A stretch of 64,000 bases of DNA from Clostridiales bacterium (GCA_003522085.1 DPGI01000009.1:154400-218399); one strand, 5' to 3'; numbered from the stretch's first letter, positions 42,641 to 49,946 are shown. Translations and numbers: made by a program. Notes: generated by a model from the letters alone, not told the origin.

Positions 42641-42789
42641 AAATCTTTCTCGTTTGACAAAATGGTGATAAAGTGAGATGGATTTTCAATCTTTGGTTTT
42701 TCAAAAGGAATAATTGCACCAAAACATTCATGTAAAATAAAAAACTGCACGCATTTCTCATTTTCACGAGGGTGCGTACAGTTCTCTAC

Positions 42790-42882
42790 TGGCGGAGACG
42801 GTGGGATTCGAACCCACGTGCCCGGGTTAGCGGACAACTTGATTTCGAGTCAAGCTCGGTGCGACCACTTCGATACGTCTCC
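42790..42882 (-). tRNA. tRNA-Ser (anticodon CGA)
   Basis: The minus strand folds as a class II tRNA. Acceptor stem GGAGACG/CGTCTCC; anticodon arm CTTGA-CTCGAAA-TCAAG with anticodon CGA; a long variable arm; T arm GTGGG-TTCGAAT-CCCAC; encoded CCA at 42790-42792. A hairpin with GGGTGCGTA just past the 3' end (42745-42783) may be its terminator. Its 3' end is repeated at 36938. Confidence 0.93.
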
Positions 42883-43283
42883 TTGTTTGCTTCATCCGCT
42901 ATTTTATCACGCATCATTTTTTTTTGCAACTCTTCTGATTAATTATTTTTTTCACATTAACCTAACAGTAAATAGCTAAAGCAAAGCTTGCATTACTCCC
43001 GATATTAAATGCGGAGTGAAAACAAAATGCAACATATATTGTGATGTTGTTTTGTTCGTTTCACTCACAAATCTATTTGCCTGCTGCAAATAGGTTGCAA
43101 GCAACACCATCACAATATGTATTATCATCAGTTGCTGGCAAGTATCCCTACGGGCTGTTTGCCGACAACTTCCGATAATATAAGCGAAGCGAAAACAAGA
43201 AGAAAAAGCAAAGCTTGCGTTACAACGTAACATAAGCGAAGCGAAAACAAGAAGTAGTAACAAAGCTTGTATGGCTACGCAAC
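42883..43283. repeat. Repeat-rich non-coding region upstream of the pilin-like gene
   Basis: No gene is supported here. AAGCAAAGCTTGCRTTAC occurs at ~42978 and ~43206, with a diverged copy near 43258. AAGCGAAGCGAAAACAAGAAG occurs at ~43182 and ~43232, with a related AAAGCGAAGAGAGAAAC at 43287 that begins the conserved leader. CTATTTGC-CTGCT-GCAAATAG (~43071-43091) is a perfect hairpin, and ATATTGTGATG recurs inverted near 43110. The copies look like partial duplications of the leader region. Confidence 0.55.
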
Positions 43284-43366
43284 ATAAAGCGAAGAGAGAA
43301 ACGCTGAAAAACATAAAGAAGGGAGGAAGAAACAGGGCGAGGGCCCGAAAAACGGAGGTTTCTTAT
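43284..43366 (+). promoter_or_regulatory. Conserved 83-nt structured leader, copy 1
   Basis: Identical over 83 nt to the leader of the inverted paralogue (44286-44368). It contains AGCG...CGCT, a GGGC-GAGG-GCCC mini-hairpin, and AAGAAAC pairing with GTTTCTT around the GGAGG ribosome-binding site. The ATG follows at 43368. Confidence 0.7.
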
Positions 43367-43367
43367 A

Positions 43368-43724
43368 ATGAAAATGCTTAATTTTATATCTATGTTGGGT
43401 AATGCATGGGAAAAAGCCCTAAAAAATAAGGAAGGCAAGACATATGCGGGTTATGAATGGCTGGTTGACCTTTTTAAATATCTTAGCCCAATTTTATACG
43501 CAATCTTAGCAGTAGTTGGTGCGGCTGGTGTGATTTACTCAATTGTTCTGGGTGTTAACCTTGCAAAAGCGGAAGACCAGTCAAAACGTGACGAAGCAAA
43601 GAAAAGATTAATTACAACAATTATTGCCGTAGCTGTTACAGTAGTGCTGATCATTTTCTTTAACGAACTGCTTCCTCTTATTGTAGGTGCAGTTGCTAAA
43701 CCTGGCGATATACCTGGAGCTTAA
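43368..43724 (+). CDS. Two-helix pilin-like membrane protein, copy 1
   Basis: A 118-aa protein. A short variable N-terminus precedes a membrane helix (LSPILYAILAVVGAAGVIYS), a charged loop AKAEDQSKRDEAKKR, and a second helix (LITTIIAVAVTVVLIIFF). Size and topology resemble VirB2/TrbC-like pilins and the pilin-like conjugation proteins of Gram-positives; no conjugation genes are near. Its paralogue faces it at 43919-44287. GGAGG in the leader serves ATG 43368. Confidence 0.65.
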   Translation: MKMLNFISMLGNAWEKALKNKEGKTYAGYEWLVDLFKYLSPILYAILAVVGAAGVIYSIVLGVNLAKAEDQSKRDEAKKRLITTIIAVAVTVVLIIFFNELLPLIVGAVAKPGDIPGA

Positions 43725-43737
43725 TTAAAATATAAAC

Positions 43738-43797
43738 AAAATAAATCTCTAAAAAATTAATTAATAAATTAAAATTTTTTAGAGATTTATTTTATTA
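43738..43797. terminator. Long AT-rich hairpin between convergent pilin-like genes
   Basis: AAATAAATCTCTAAAAAATT and its complement (AATTTTTTAGAGATTTATTT) form a ~20-bp stem around a 14-nt AT loop, just past the stop of copy 1. Confidence 0.7.
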
Positions 43798-43872
43798 AAT
43801 GTCGAAATTTGAGAAACGTCTTTCCTAAGAATTGATAGGAAAAATGAATTGCATTTAATAAGTCACGCGCGC

Positions 43873-43905
43873 AAAAAAACGACCCGTTCGGGTCGTCTAT
43901 TTTTT
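43873..43905. terminator. Terminator of pilin-like copy 2
   Basis: ACGACCCG-TT-CGGGTCGT is an 8-bp GC-rich stem flanked by A and T runs, so it can work in both directions; it lies after the stop of the minus-strand copy. Confidence 0.8.
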
Positions 43906-43918
43906 ATATGTTAAATTA

Positions 43919-44287
43919 TTACATATGGATGAAGCCGGTATTTTTATGATTTGGTAAATTACCACTATTGTTACCGCCGACAGCTTTGATGATCATAGGG
44001 AATAATTCATTGAAGAAAATAATCAAAACAACAGTAACAGCAACTGCAATAATTGTTGTAATCAATCTTTTCTTTGCTTCGTCACGTTTTGATTGGTCTT
44101 CCGCTTTTGCAAGGTTAACACCCAGAACAATTGAGTAAATCACACCAGCGGCTCCAACTACAGCCATGATAGCGTAAAGGATAGGTCCAAGATATTCATA
44201 TACTTGTGCAACCCAGTGTAAATCAGATTCGGCTGGGAAATTTGTGTTCCAATCATAACCTAACATCGAAGAAATAAAATTTAACAT
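43919..44287 (-). CDS. Two-helix pilin-like membrane protein, copy 2
   Basis: A 122-aa paralogue of the protein at 43368. The core GPILYAIMAVVGAAGVIYSI through VLIIFFNE is almost identical; the first ~35 residues and the Asn/His-rich tail (GGNNSGNLPNHKNTGFIHM) differ. DNA identity is near-complete in the centre (about 104 nt with two differences, at 43524-43627 of copy 1) but codons diverge on either side, which suggests gene conversion. It has the same 83-nt leader and an upstream promoter (TTTACA 44498-44493, TACTAT 44475-44470, minus strand), so its 5' UTR is ~175 nt. Confidence 0.65.
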   Translation of the reverse strand: MLNFISSMLGYDWNTNFPAESDLHWVAQVYEYLGPILYAIMAVVGAAGVIYSIVLGVNLAKAEDQSKRDEAKKRLITTIIAVAVTVVLIIFFNELFPMIIKAVGGNNSGNLPNHKNTGFIHM

Positions 44288-44368
44288 AAGAAACCTCCGT
44301 TTTTCGGGCCCTCGCCCTGTTTCTTCCTCCCTTCTTTATGTTTTTCAGCGTTTCTCTCTTCGCTTTAT
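44286..44368 (-). promoter_or_regulatory. Conserved 83-nt structured leader, copy 2
   Basis: A perfect inverted copy of 43284-43366, overlapping the first two bases of the start codon. Perfect identity of a non-coding leader while much of the adjacent coding sequence has diverged argues for function or recent gene conversion. Confidence 0.7.
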
Positions 44369-44569
44369 ATTAAAAAAGGTTGAAAGTTTTTTTGTTTTAA
44401 TTAAATTAAAACTTTTAAATAATATTTGTAAAAAATAACTTTCTATGCGAACTATTTATTTACAAGATAATAGTAGCATAAAAAAATTTTTATGTAAAAT
44501 GATTTTACATATTTTTTTAAAAATTTTTAAAAAATTTTATTTTTCTTTTTTTACCTATTTTTTCCGCAC
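44369..44569. promoter_or_regulatory. AT-rich promoter region of pilin-like copy 2
   Basis: This stretch has no gene. It holds the minus-strand promoter (TGTAAA 44493-44498 and ATAGTA 44470-44475 as read on the plus strand, 17 nt apart) and long A/T runs with small palindromes such as ATGTAAAATGATTTTACAT (44492-44510). Confidence 0.55.
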
Positions 44570-44600
44570 AAAAAAAGCGACATTTTATGCCGCTTAATTT
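44570..44600 (-). terminator. Terminator of the rubrerythrin gene
   Basis: AAGCGACAT and ATGCCGCTT form a stem with one mismatch; on the minus strand it is followed by T7. Confidence 0.7.
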
Positions 44601-44601
44601 T

Positions 44602-45189
44602 TTATTGATTTTCAAAGTTGATTATTACATAGCCTTGCGGATAGTTGCACAGGGGGCAAGTTTTCCAGGCTTCTTTTTTGGTTTCACGGTGGCCGCAGTT
44701 TGAACATTCATACAGGCGAGGCGTTTGCGATTTGTATAATTTGTGATGATTAAACATTTCGCCGAGATCGGCAAGTTTTTGCGCGTGAACTTTTTCTACT
44801 TCTGCAACCAGTGTAAATGTTTTGGCAATTTCGGGGAAGCCTTCGTCTTTTGCGACTTTTGCAAATGCGGGGTAGATGTTTTGGGCTTCATAGTCTTCGA
44901 TTACTGCTGCCGCGGCGAGAGATGTTTTAAGTTCGGACTGCTTGAACGGATAGCCGGCTTCGATGTTTACATTTCCGTTTTTAGTTTGCAAATTGTCGAC
45001 AAGATGTTGATAGAACATTTTGGCGTGCGCCATTTCGTTTTTAGCAAGCATTTTTAAAATTGTAGAAATGTAATTCATTTGGTTTTGCTTTGCATCTTTT
45101 GCGATAAACTGATAGCGGGCTCCGTCTTGACACTCTGCGGCGAAGGCGCGGGCTAAATTTTCTTTTGTTTTACTTTCTGAAAAATCCAT
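44602..45189 (-). CDS. Rubrerythrin
   Basis: A 195-aa protein. Residues ~1-145 form the diiron ferritin-like bundle, with Glu and His ligands in AAECQDGARY, AKNEMAHAKMFY, AVIEDYEAQNIY and VAEVEKVHAQKL. The rubredoxin domain is YECSNCGHRE and CPLCNYPQGY. It reduces peroxide in anaerobes. ATG 45189 has GGAGGAAA upstream; the in-frame codons before it overlap that site. It is monocistronic. Confidence 0.94.
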   Translation of the reverse strand: MDFSESKTKENLARAFAAECQDGARYQFIAKDAKQNQMNYISTILKMLAKNEMAHAKMFYQHLVDNLQTKNGNVNIEAGYPFKQSELKTSLAAAAVIEDYEAQNIYPAFAKVAKDEGFPEIAKTFTLVAEVEKVHAQKLADLGEMFNHHKLYKSQTPRLYECSNCGHRETKKEAWKTCPLCNYPQGYVIINFENQ

Positions 45190-45290
45190 GGTTTTTTCCT
45201 CCAGAAAATATATTGACATAAATTAACTATTTAAACATTTGCATTTTTGTTTTAAAAAATGTAAAATATTCTTATATATAAGGAGTTGTT

Positions 45291-46064
45291 ATGGCAAACG
45301 AATATACGCCTATTAAAATTCACTATGATATGATTCGCGACAACGAAGCTCAGGTTGTGGACAAACTCGACCGTGAACTCAAGTTTTATCGCATTCTTTT
45401 TCAGAAAAAAATAAAGGGTTTGGAAATTATTTACGATACTCCAAACTGCTTGCTTTCTGGAGCGGGGATTGTTCTTAGCAAACAATACGACGACGGAAAG
45501 GCATTTTTTAAGGTTAGACGTATCTCATATCTTCCTACCGAATTCAGAAAGCCAAGTCAAAAATTTTACCTTTCACAAACAAACAATCGCGAAACCCCAA
45601 AGGATTTTCCTTTGCAAATCGCTACTGCAATCAACAATGCGTTTTCAAATGTTTTCACTATTGACCTTGTTGAAGTTGTTAAGCAGACTATGCCAAGATA
45701 TGAAATAAAACTAAAAGGCAATTTGTATTCATTGACAAGCGGACTTGGAATGAAAGGGCAGATTGTTTTTGAAAAAGTTGTTTACAAAGACTGCGCCAAT
45801 GGAAGAAAGGTTAAGCATCAAAGCGTAACCGTTACTTTGCCTGGTGACCCTGCTTATAAGCGTGAAGTTGAAGAAGTGCAAAACGCGATTGAGAAAAGCT
45901 GCAAAGAGCTTTTGAGATATAATGAAAGCCGATTTGAAATTGCACAACGCATTTTGAGAGTTAGAACTCCTATGACCAAGGAAGAGCGTAAGGCTGCCGA
46001 AGAAAAGGAGAGAAAACGCAAAGAGATGCTTGAAGAAGAAGCACAAAACGAAGAGAATAAATAA
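45291..46064 (+). CDS. CYTH-like (triphosphate tunnel) domain protein
   Basis: A 257-aa protein. It resembles the CYTH fold: IYDTPNCLLSGAGIVLSKQ echoes the Y[FY]DTPDxxLxxxGxxLR motif, followed by a strand with FKVRR and late strands IVFEKVVYKD and SVTVTLPGD, with a helix at the end of the fold. The basic residues that bind triphosphate are only partly evident and the classic ExExK start is missing. The last ~35 residues are a charged coiled coil (KEERKAAEEKERKRKE). AAGGAG precedes the ATG. Function unknown. Confidence 0.5.
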   Translation: MANEYTPIKIHYDMIRDNEAQVVDKLDRELKFYRILFQKKIKGLEIIYDTPNCLLSGAGIVLSKQYDDGKAFFKVRRISYLPTEFRKPSQKFYLSQTNNRETPKDFPLQIATAINNAFSNVFTIDLVEVVKQTMPRYEIKLKGNLYSLTSGLGMKGQIVFEKVVYKDCANGRKVKHQSVTVTLPGDPAYKREVEEVQNAIEKSCKELLRYNESRFEIAQRILRVRTPMTKEERKAAEEKERKRKEMLEEEAQNEENK

Positions 46065-46078
46065 ACTGCGCCCTTGCC

Positions 46079-46113
46079 AAACCTCGACGTGAAAAAACGT
46101 CGAGGTTTTTTTT
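46079..46113 (+). terminator. Terminator of the CYTH-like gene
   Basis: AACCTCGACGT-GAAAAA-ACGTCGAGGTT: an 11-bp stem followed by T8. Confidence 0.88.
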
Positions 46114-46200
46114 CGCCGGCACAGGCAGGGCGCGCGTGGGCGCGCGAGCGCGGGCGAAAAGCCCCGCTTCCGCGAAGCGGGGCGCAAGGGCGCAGGTTTT
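46112..46200. repeat. Strongly GC-rich segment with a 10-bp hairpin
   Basis: About 90 nt of mostly G and C in an AT-rich chromosome. It contains GCGCGCGTGGGCGCGCG and the hairpin GCCCCGCTTC-CGC-GAAGCGGGGC. No gene is supported on either strand. It could be a foreign or REP-like palindromic element. Confidence 0.6.
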
Positions 46201-46240
46201 TAGCGCAATGAAAATTTAAATTGATTATTAAAAGGACGGG

Positions 46241-46417
46241 TTAAAAAAGTCTGCCGGAACAGCCGGAGCAAGTGTTTGCACAACTTGAAAAACCGCTATT
46301 GTTTGAGAGAGCAAGCAGCAAAAGAAGCAGGAAATTGGTGTTTGTGTTCAAGTTTGTGTCGGTTGCATTTGAAAAAATTGAAAGCAACAGCACCAGCAAA
46401 ATATCTTGAGAATTCAT
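46241..46417 (-). CDS. 58-aa hydrophobic peptide with Cys-rich tail
   Basis: Starts at ATG 46417 behind AAAAGGAGG (6-nt spacing), one of the best ribosome-binding sites in the window. It has two hydrophobic segments (DILLVLLLSIF and NFLLLLLLAL) separated by an Asn/Thr-rich turn, then SCANTCSGCSGRLF with three Cys in CxxxCxxC. It could be a small membrane or secreted peptide. Not recognised. A plus-strand reading frame over the same bases has no ribosome-binding site and I discount it. Confidence 0.55.
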   Translation of the reverse strand: MNSQDILLVLLLSIFSNATDTNLNTNTNFLLLLLLALSNNSGFSSCANTCSGCSGRLF

Positions 46418-46606
46418 ATAACCTCCTTTTCAACAATAAAATAAAAAAATCAGCAAAAAAAGTGGAACAAATCCAAATTACTAATTTGCCTTTCTTCTTT
46501 AGTGCGATAAAATATCTCTAAATGTTTGTCGAGTGAGTTTGACAGCATTTAGCATATCAATTTATATGATTTTGCGGCAAAGTGTGATACAAAAAAGGAG
46601 ATAAAA

Positions 46607-46939
46607 TTGGGGGATTATTTAGTTCTTTCAGAAAGACGGAAAAGTGAAATACTTGGGTTTTTGCCAACAGACCCGCAGATTAACAAGCTTGCGGACTATT
46701 TTCAAAACTTTTCGGACTTTACACGGCTTAAAATTATTTCATGTTTATCTGTTTGCGACATGTGCGTTGGAGATATTTCAAACTTGTTGGATATCAATCA
46801 AACAACTGTTTCGCATCAACTTAAAATCTTGAAGGATCAAGGGCTGGTGAGTTATAAAAGAGATGGAAAAATTTTGCTTTACACGCTTTTAGATAAATCG
46901 GTCAGTGACGTTATGATGTATGCGGTGGAGTATTTGTGA
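46607..46939 (+). CDS. ArsR/SmtB-family transcriptional repressor
   Basis: A 110-aa winged-helix regulator starting at TTG 46607 behind AAGGAG. Recognition helix region: VGDISNLLDINQTTVSHQLK, then the wing VSYKRDGKILLYTL. The helix before it has SVCDMCVGD, a CxxC near the ELCVCD metal site of ArsR proteins, suggesting thiol-binding of a metal or metalloid. No efflux or resistance gene is adjacent; the next gene has its own promoter right after the stop. Confidence 0.85.
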   Translation: MGDYLVLSERRKSEILGFLPTDPQINKLADYFQNFSDFTRLKIISCLSVCDMCVGDISNLLDINQTTVSHQLKILKDQGLVSYKRDGKILLYTLLDKSVSDVMMYAVEYL

Positions 46940-46968
46940 TTGACTTTTTTATGGCATAATGATAAAAT
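46940..46968 (+). promoter_or_regulatory. Promoter giving a predicted leaderless mRNA
   Basis: TTGACT (46940-46945) begins on the base after the arsR-like stop, 17-nt spacer, TAAAAT (46963-46968). The predicted start is the ATG at 46975. Confidence 0.75.
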
Positions 46969-46974
46969 TATGGC

Positions 46975-47415
46975 ATGAAAAACGAAGTTAAAATGTTCGA
47001 TTTGCCACACGGCTGGAAAAGAATAAACGAAACATATCAGTTGAAAAACGATCAAGGTTTGGATTTTGTGACAAACATACTTTCGCCAAGCGGGAGGGTT
47101 GTCACAGTGTTTAAAGCACAACCACTTTTGGGGCTTCCAAGTTTTGATAAGATGATAAATGATTACGGTGAAATAACCGCGCTACTTAAACTCAAAAAGA
47201 AGTTTAATATTAAGATGAAAGAAAAGACCTTTCCTATATATATTATAGAAGGCGCTGACGGAACGATTTTTGCACAAGCATTTTTTGACACCGAAAACAA
47301 AGATGTGTTTAGTTTGTTTACGTGTCTTGAAACGGCGGGGAAAAATTTTAAAGAATATGCCCAAAACAATCCCGTTTTAAATGAAATTGTTTCACTTTTA
47401 AGGGTGGCAAAATGA
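46975..47415 (+). CDS. Hypothetical protein upstream of queH
   Basis: A 146-aa soluble alpha/beta protein, not recognised. It starts MKNEVKMFDLPHGWKRINET and has no metal motif, signal or membrane helix. It overlaps queH by 4 nt (ATGA), so the two are coupled and it may be a partner or unrelated passenger. Confidence 0.7.
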   Translation: MKNEVKMFDLPHGWKRINETYQLKNDQGLDFVTNILSPSGRVVTVFKAQPLLGLPSFDKMINDYGEITALLKLKKKFNIKMKEKTFPIYIIEGADGTIFAQAFFDTENKDVFSLFTCLETAGKNFKEYAQNNPVLNEIVSLLRVAK

Positions 47416-47984
47416 AAAAGTTGTTGCTTCACAGTTGTTGCGGACCGTGCTCGACTCACGTAATTAACGTTTTAAAAGACAGATACGACTTGACAATCTT
47501 TTATTATAATCCCAACATTTTTCCCGCTGAAGAGTATCAAAAACGTTTGGCAGAACAAAAACGATATGCTATGATTATGAGAATTGATGTTTTAGAAGGC
47601 GAGTGGAACGAAAAAGAGTTTTTAGAACTTGCCAAAGGGCATGAACTCGACAAGGAAGGCGGCGCGCGTTGCGAAATCTGCTTTAAAATGCGTTTGCAAA
47701 AGACGGCGCAAGTCGCAAAAGAAAATGGCTTTGACCTTTTTGCCACAACGCTTTCGGTCAGCCCACACAAAAACACAATGCTTATAAACAAGGTGGGGGA
47801 AGAAGTTGCTCAGGCGGAGGAAATTGAGTTTTTGCCTGAAAACTTCAAAAAACAAAACGGATATCTTGATAGTATCCAAATTTCAAAACAATACAATCTT
47901 TACAGACAAAATTACTGCGGATGCAGATTTTCAATAAGGAAGGATTTGTGCTCGGATTTAGATTTAAAAAACAAAATACGATAA
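47412..47984 (+). CDS. queH: Epoxyqueuosine reductase QueH
   Basis: A 190-aa protein with the QueH (formerly DUF208) Cys motifs: LLLHSCCGPCSTH (N-terminus), GGARCEICFKMRL and YRQNYCGCRFS. It binds an iron-sulfur cluster and reduces epoxyqueuosine to queuosine in tRNA, replacing QueG. The nearby TTLSVSPHKN is also family-specific. Other queuosine genes are not in the window. Confidence 0.92.
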   Translation: MKKLLLHSCCGPCSTHVINVLKDRYDLTIFYYNPNIFPAEEYQKRLAEQKRYAMIMRIDVLEGEWNEKEFLELAKGHELDKEGGARCEICFKMRLQKTAQVAKENGFDLFATTLSVSPHKNTMLINKVGEEVAQAEEIEFLPENFKKQNGYLDSIQISKQYNLYRQNYCGCRFSIRKDLCSDLDLKNKIR

Positions 47985-48757
47985 GGCAGGAAGAATATTT
48001 AGAAAAGCAAGCAAAGAAATTTCCTAAAGTGCTTTTTTATGTCTTTCTAGTTTATTTCATCTTGTTTTCAATCTACATCGGCGGTTATATCTATTTTAGA
48101 AACACTTACGAACTTTCAGAAGTGTTTGGTGCAAGTATGCAAAACACGCTTAACCCAAACATCTATTCGCAAAATGATGGAGACGACCTTGTGTATGTCA
48201 ACATCAAGAAAAAACCTGAAAGGTTTGACATCATTGTTATTAAAGACAAAGATTCTTCGGGCAAAGAAATCAAACTTATCAAACGTGTCATTGGCATGCC
48301 TGATGATTTGATTACGATTAAAAAAGACACCAGTGGCGGATTTTACCACGTATATTACGTAAACCGTGAAACCAAAGAAATTGAAAAACTTGATGAAACA
48401 TATATAAAAAGTTATAAGGACTGGACAGACTCAAAAAGTTCATACACCGTTGGGGATATTGAATATGAAGATGAATTCTATACAAACTTCATAGCAAGTG
48501 GTAAATATAAAACTGAGAAAATCGACGGGACGACATTTTTTAAAGTTCCTGACAACAACATTTTTTACTTAGGTGACAATCGTGCACGCTCATCTGACTC
48601 ACGTGCAAGGGGAACGGGCGAAATAAAAAATGTTGAAGGAGTTGCTGAAATCATCCTTTCAGACGCAGCAAAAACAAATGCCAACGTTTTTGGAATCAAA
48701 TTTAAATCAATCTTTTCATTTTTATGGAAAGAACTTACAAGATTTTTTGCTAGATAA
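47948..48757 (+). CDS. lepB: Signal peptidase I
   Basis: A 269-aa protein from GTG 47948, preceded by AAGGAAGG; an in-frame ATG at 47921 has no such site. One N-terminal membrane helix (VLFYVFLVYFILFSIYIGGY) is followed by the catalytic Ser in GASMQNTLN, where the usual SMxPT Pro is Asn, and catalytic Lys in IKLIKRVIGMPDD. The GDNRARSSDSR box is present. A ~60-residue insertion lies between the Lys box and GDN box. The start overlaps queH by 37 nt. Confidence 0.88.
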   Translation: MLGFRFKKQNTIRQEEYLEKQAKKFPKVLFYVFLVYFILFSIYIGGYIYFRNTYELSEVFGASMQNTLNPNIYSQNDGDDLVYVNIKKKPERFDIIVIKDKDSSGKEIKLIKRVIGMPDDLITIKKDTSGGFYHVYYVNRETKEIEKLDETYIKSYKDWTDSKSSYTVGDIEYEDEFYTNFIASGKYKTEKIDGTTFFKVPDNNIFYLGDNRARSSDSRARGTGEIKNVEGVAEIILSDAAKTNANVFGIKFKSIFSFLWKELTRFFAR

Positions 48758-48903
48758 AGAAAAACGGCTAAAAATTGGTCGTTTTTCTTTTTTAAGTGTT
48801 TAAATTGCCTAAAAATGGGCAAAATCGCTTTGTTTTAAAGTATTTTTATGATATAGTTTTTATAGCATAGAGATATGCAAATTCATAAAAAGGGAGAAAT
48901 AAT

Positions 48904-49176
48904 ATGAATAAGTCTGAATTTATTAAGGCATTTGCTGAAAAAGCTAACTTCACACAAAAAGATGCTGGAATCGCTTTTGAAGCAATGGTGGCAACAATTG
49001 TTGACACACTCAAGAAAGGAGAAAAAATTGCTATTGCTGGTTTCGGAACATATGAAATCAAAAACAAACCTGCTAGAATGGGAATCAATCCTATGACAAA
49101 GCAACAGGTTAAAATCAAAGCATCAAAAGCTCCTAACTTCAAGTTCGGCAACAGCTTTAAAGAAATTTTTAACTAA
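48904..49176 (+). CDS. hup: HU-family DNA-binding protein
   Basis: A 90-aa HU: MNKSEFIKAFAEKANFTQKD, then GEKIAIAGFGTYEIKNKPAR and NPMTKQQVKIKASKAPNFKFG. HU dimers bend and compact DNA. GGGAG precedes the ATG, and a strong terminator follows. Confidence 0.96.
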   Translation: MNKSEFIKAFAEKANFTQKDAGIAFEAMVATIVDTLKKGEKIAIAGFGTYEIKNKPARMGINPMTKQQVKIKASKAPNFKFGNSFKEIFN

Positions 49177-49192
49177 GATATTGTTTAATCTC

Positions 49193-49227
49193 GAACAAAA
49201 AAGTCTCTCGTTAGGGAGACTTTTTTA
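49193..49227 (+). terminator. Terminator of hup
   Basis: AAAAGTCTC-TCGTTAG-GGAGACTTTT stem followed by a T run. Confidence 0.85.
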
Positions 49228-49268
49228 TTGCCTTGATTATTTCTGTGGCTAAATAAAAAAAACAGATA

Positions 49269-49925
49269 TTACTCTGTTTTTTCTGTTTCGGTTGGTTGGG
49301 TTTCGGCGGTTGCCTCAACTTGCGCTACAAGTGCTGGGTTGTTGTTCTTTTTAAGTTCCGCTAAAATTTCAGCAAGAAGTTTTTCTGTGGTTGGTTTTGC
49401 CGCTTCTTCAGCTGCCTTGCGCGCTGCTTCTTCGGCTGCTTCTTGTTCTTTCTTTGCTCGAAGTGCTTTTGTTGCTTCATGAACGGCTTTGCGGTCTTTC
49501 ATGTTTACGCCTTGTGCTTTAAGTTCTTTTCTTTCTGCTTTTGATGGGCCAGCATGTAAAAGCTTGTCGGTTGTTGTGCGGAACATCTCACTAGATTTCA
49601 TTGCAATTTTCAAGATTATGAACAATGTAAAAGCGATAAGGAAGAAGTTGATTACGGCTGTGATGAATGCACCCCAGTCGATGTAGATGCTTTTGTTAAG
49701 GTCAATTGTTCCGTTTTCAAGATAGGCTTTTCTCAGAAAAGTGTATGCAGATTCAAGACCAGTCCCTCCAAAAGAAAGGAGCCAATTGATAAGTGGCATT
49801 ATGATTTTGTTGGTCAGAGCGGTCACAATTGCCGAGAACGCACCACCTATGATAACGCCGACTGCCATGTCGATTACGTTTCCACGACTAATAAACTTTT
49901 TAAAGTCACTAAAAAATTTTTTCAT
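49269..49925 (-). CDS. mscL: Large-conductance mechanosensitive channel with extended C-terminus
   Basis: A 218-aa MscL. TM1 is FISRGNVIDMAVGVIIGGAFSA and TM2 ITAVINFFLIAFTLFIILK. MscL opens on osmotic downshock. Usual length is 130-150 aa; here a ~55-residue Lys/Glu/Ala-rich stretch (KAERKELKAQ... EEAARKAAEEAAK) is inserted between TM2 and the C-terminal bundle helix (EKLLAEILAELKKN), followed by a Thr/Glu tail. A GGAGG site precedes the ATG. Confidence 0.93.
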   Translation of the reverse strand: MKKFFSDFKKFISRGNVIDMAVGVIIGGAFSAIVTALTNKIIMPLINWLLSFGGTGLESAYTFLRKAYLENGTIDLNKSIYIDWGAFITAVINFFLIAFTLFIILKIAMKSSEMFRTTTDKLLHAGPSKAERKELKAQGVNMKDRKAVHEATKALRAKKEQEAAEEAARKAAEEAAKPTTEKLLAEILAELKKNNNPALVAQVEATAETQPTETEKTE

Positions 49926-49946
49926 TTTTCCTCCGGTCTAGTTATT

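Noticed and set aside
42579..42837. Minus-strand reading frames between the IS200 and the tRNA
   Set aside because: They run into the tRNA-Ser or have no ribosome-binding site; no recognisable protein features.
43182..43275. Possible CRISPR-like array
   Set aside because: Only two or three degenerate direct repeats with uneven spacing and no cas genes; better explained as leader duplications.
46112..46200. Fragment of rRNA or another stable RNA in the GC-rich block
   Set aside because: No rRNA, tmRNA, RNase P or SRP signature could be recognised in it.
46276..46521. Plus-strand 81-aa reading frame
   Set aside because: No ribosome-binding site, odd composition, and it is antisense to the 58-aa frame that has a strong AGGAGG.
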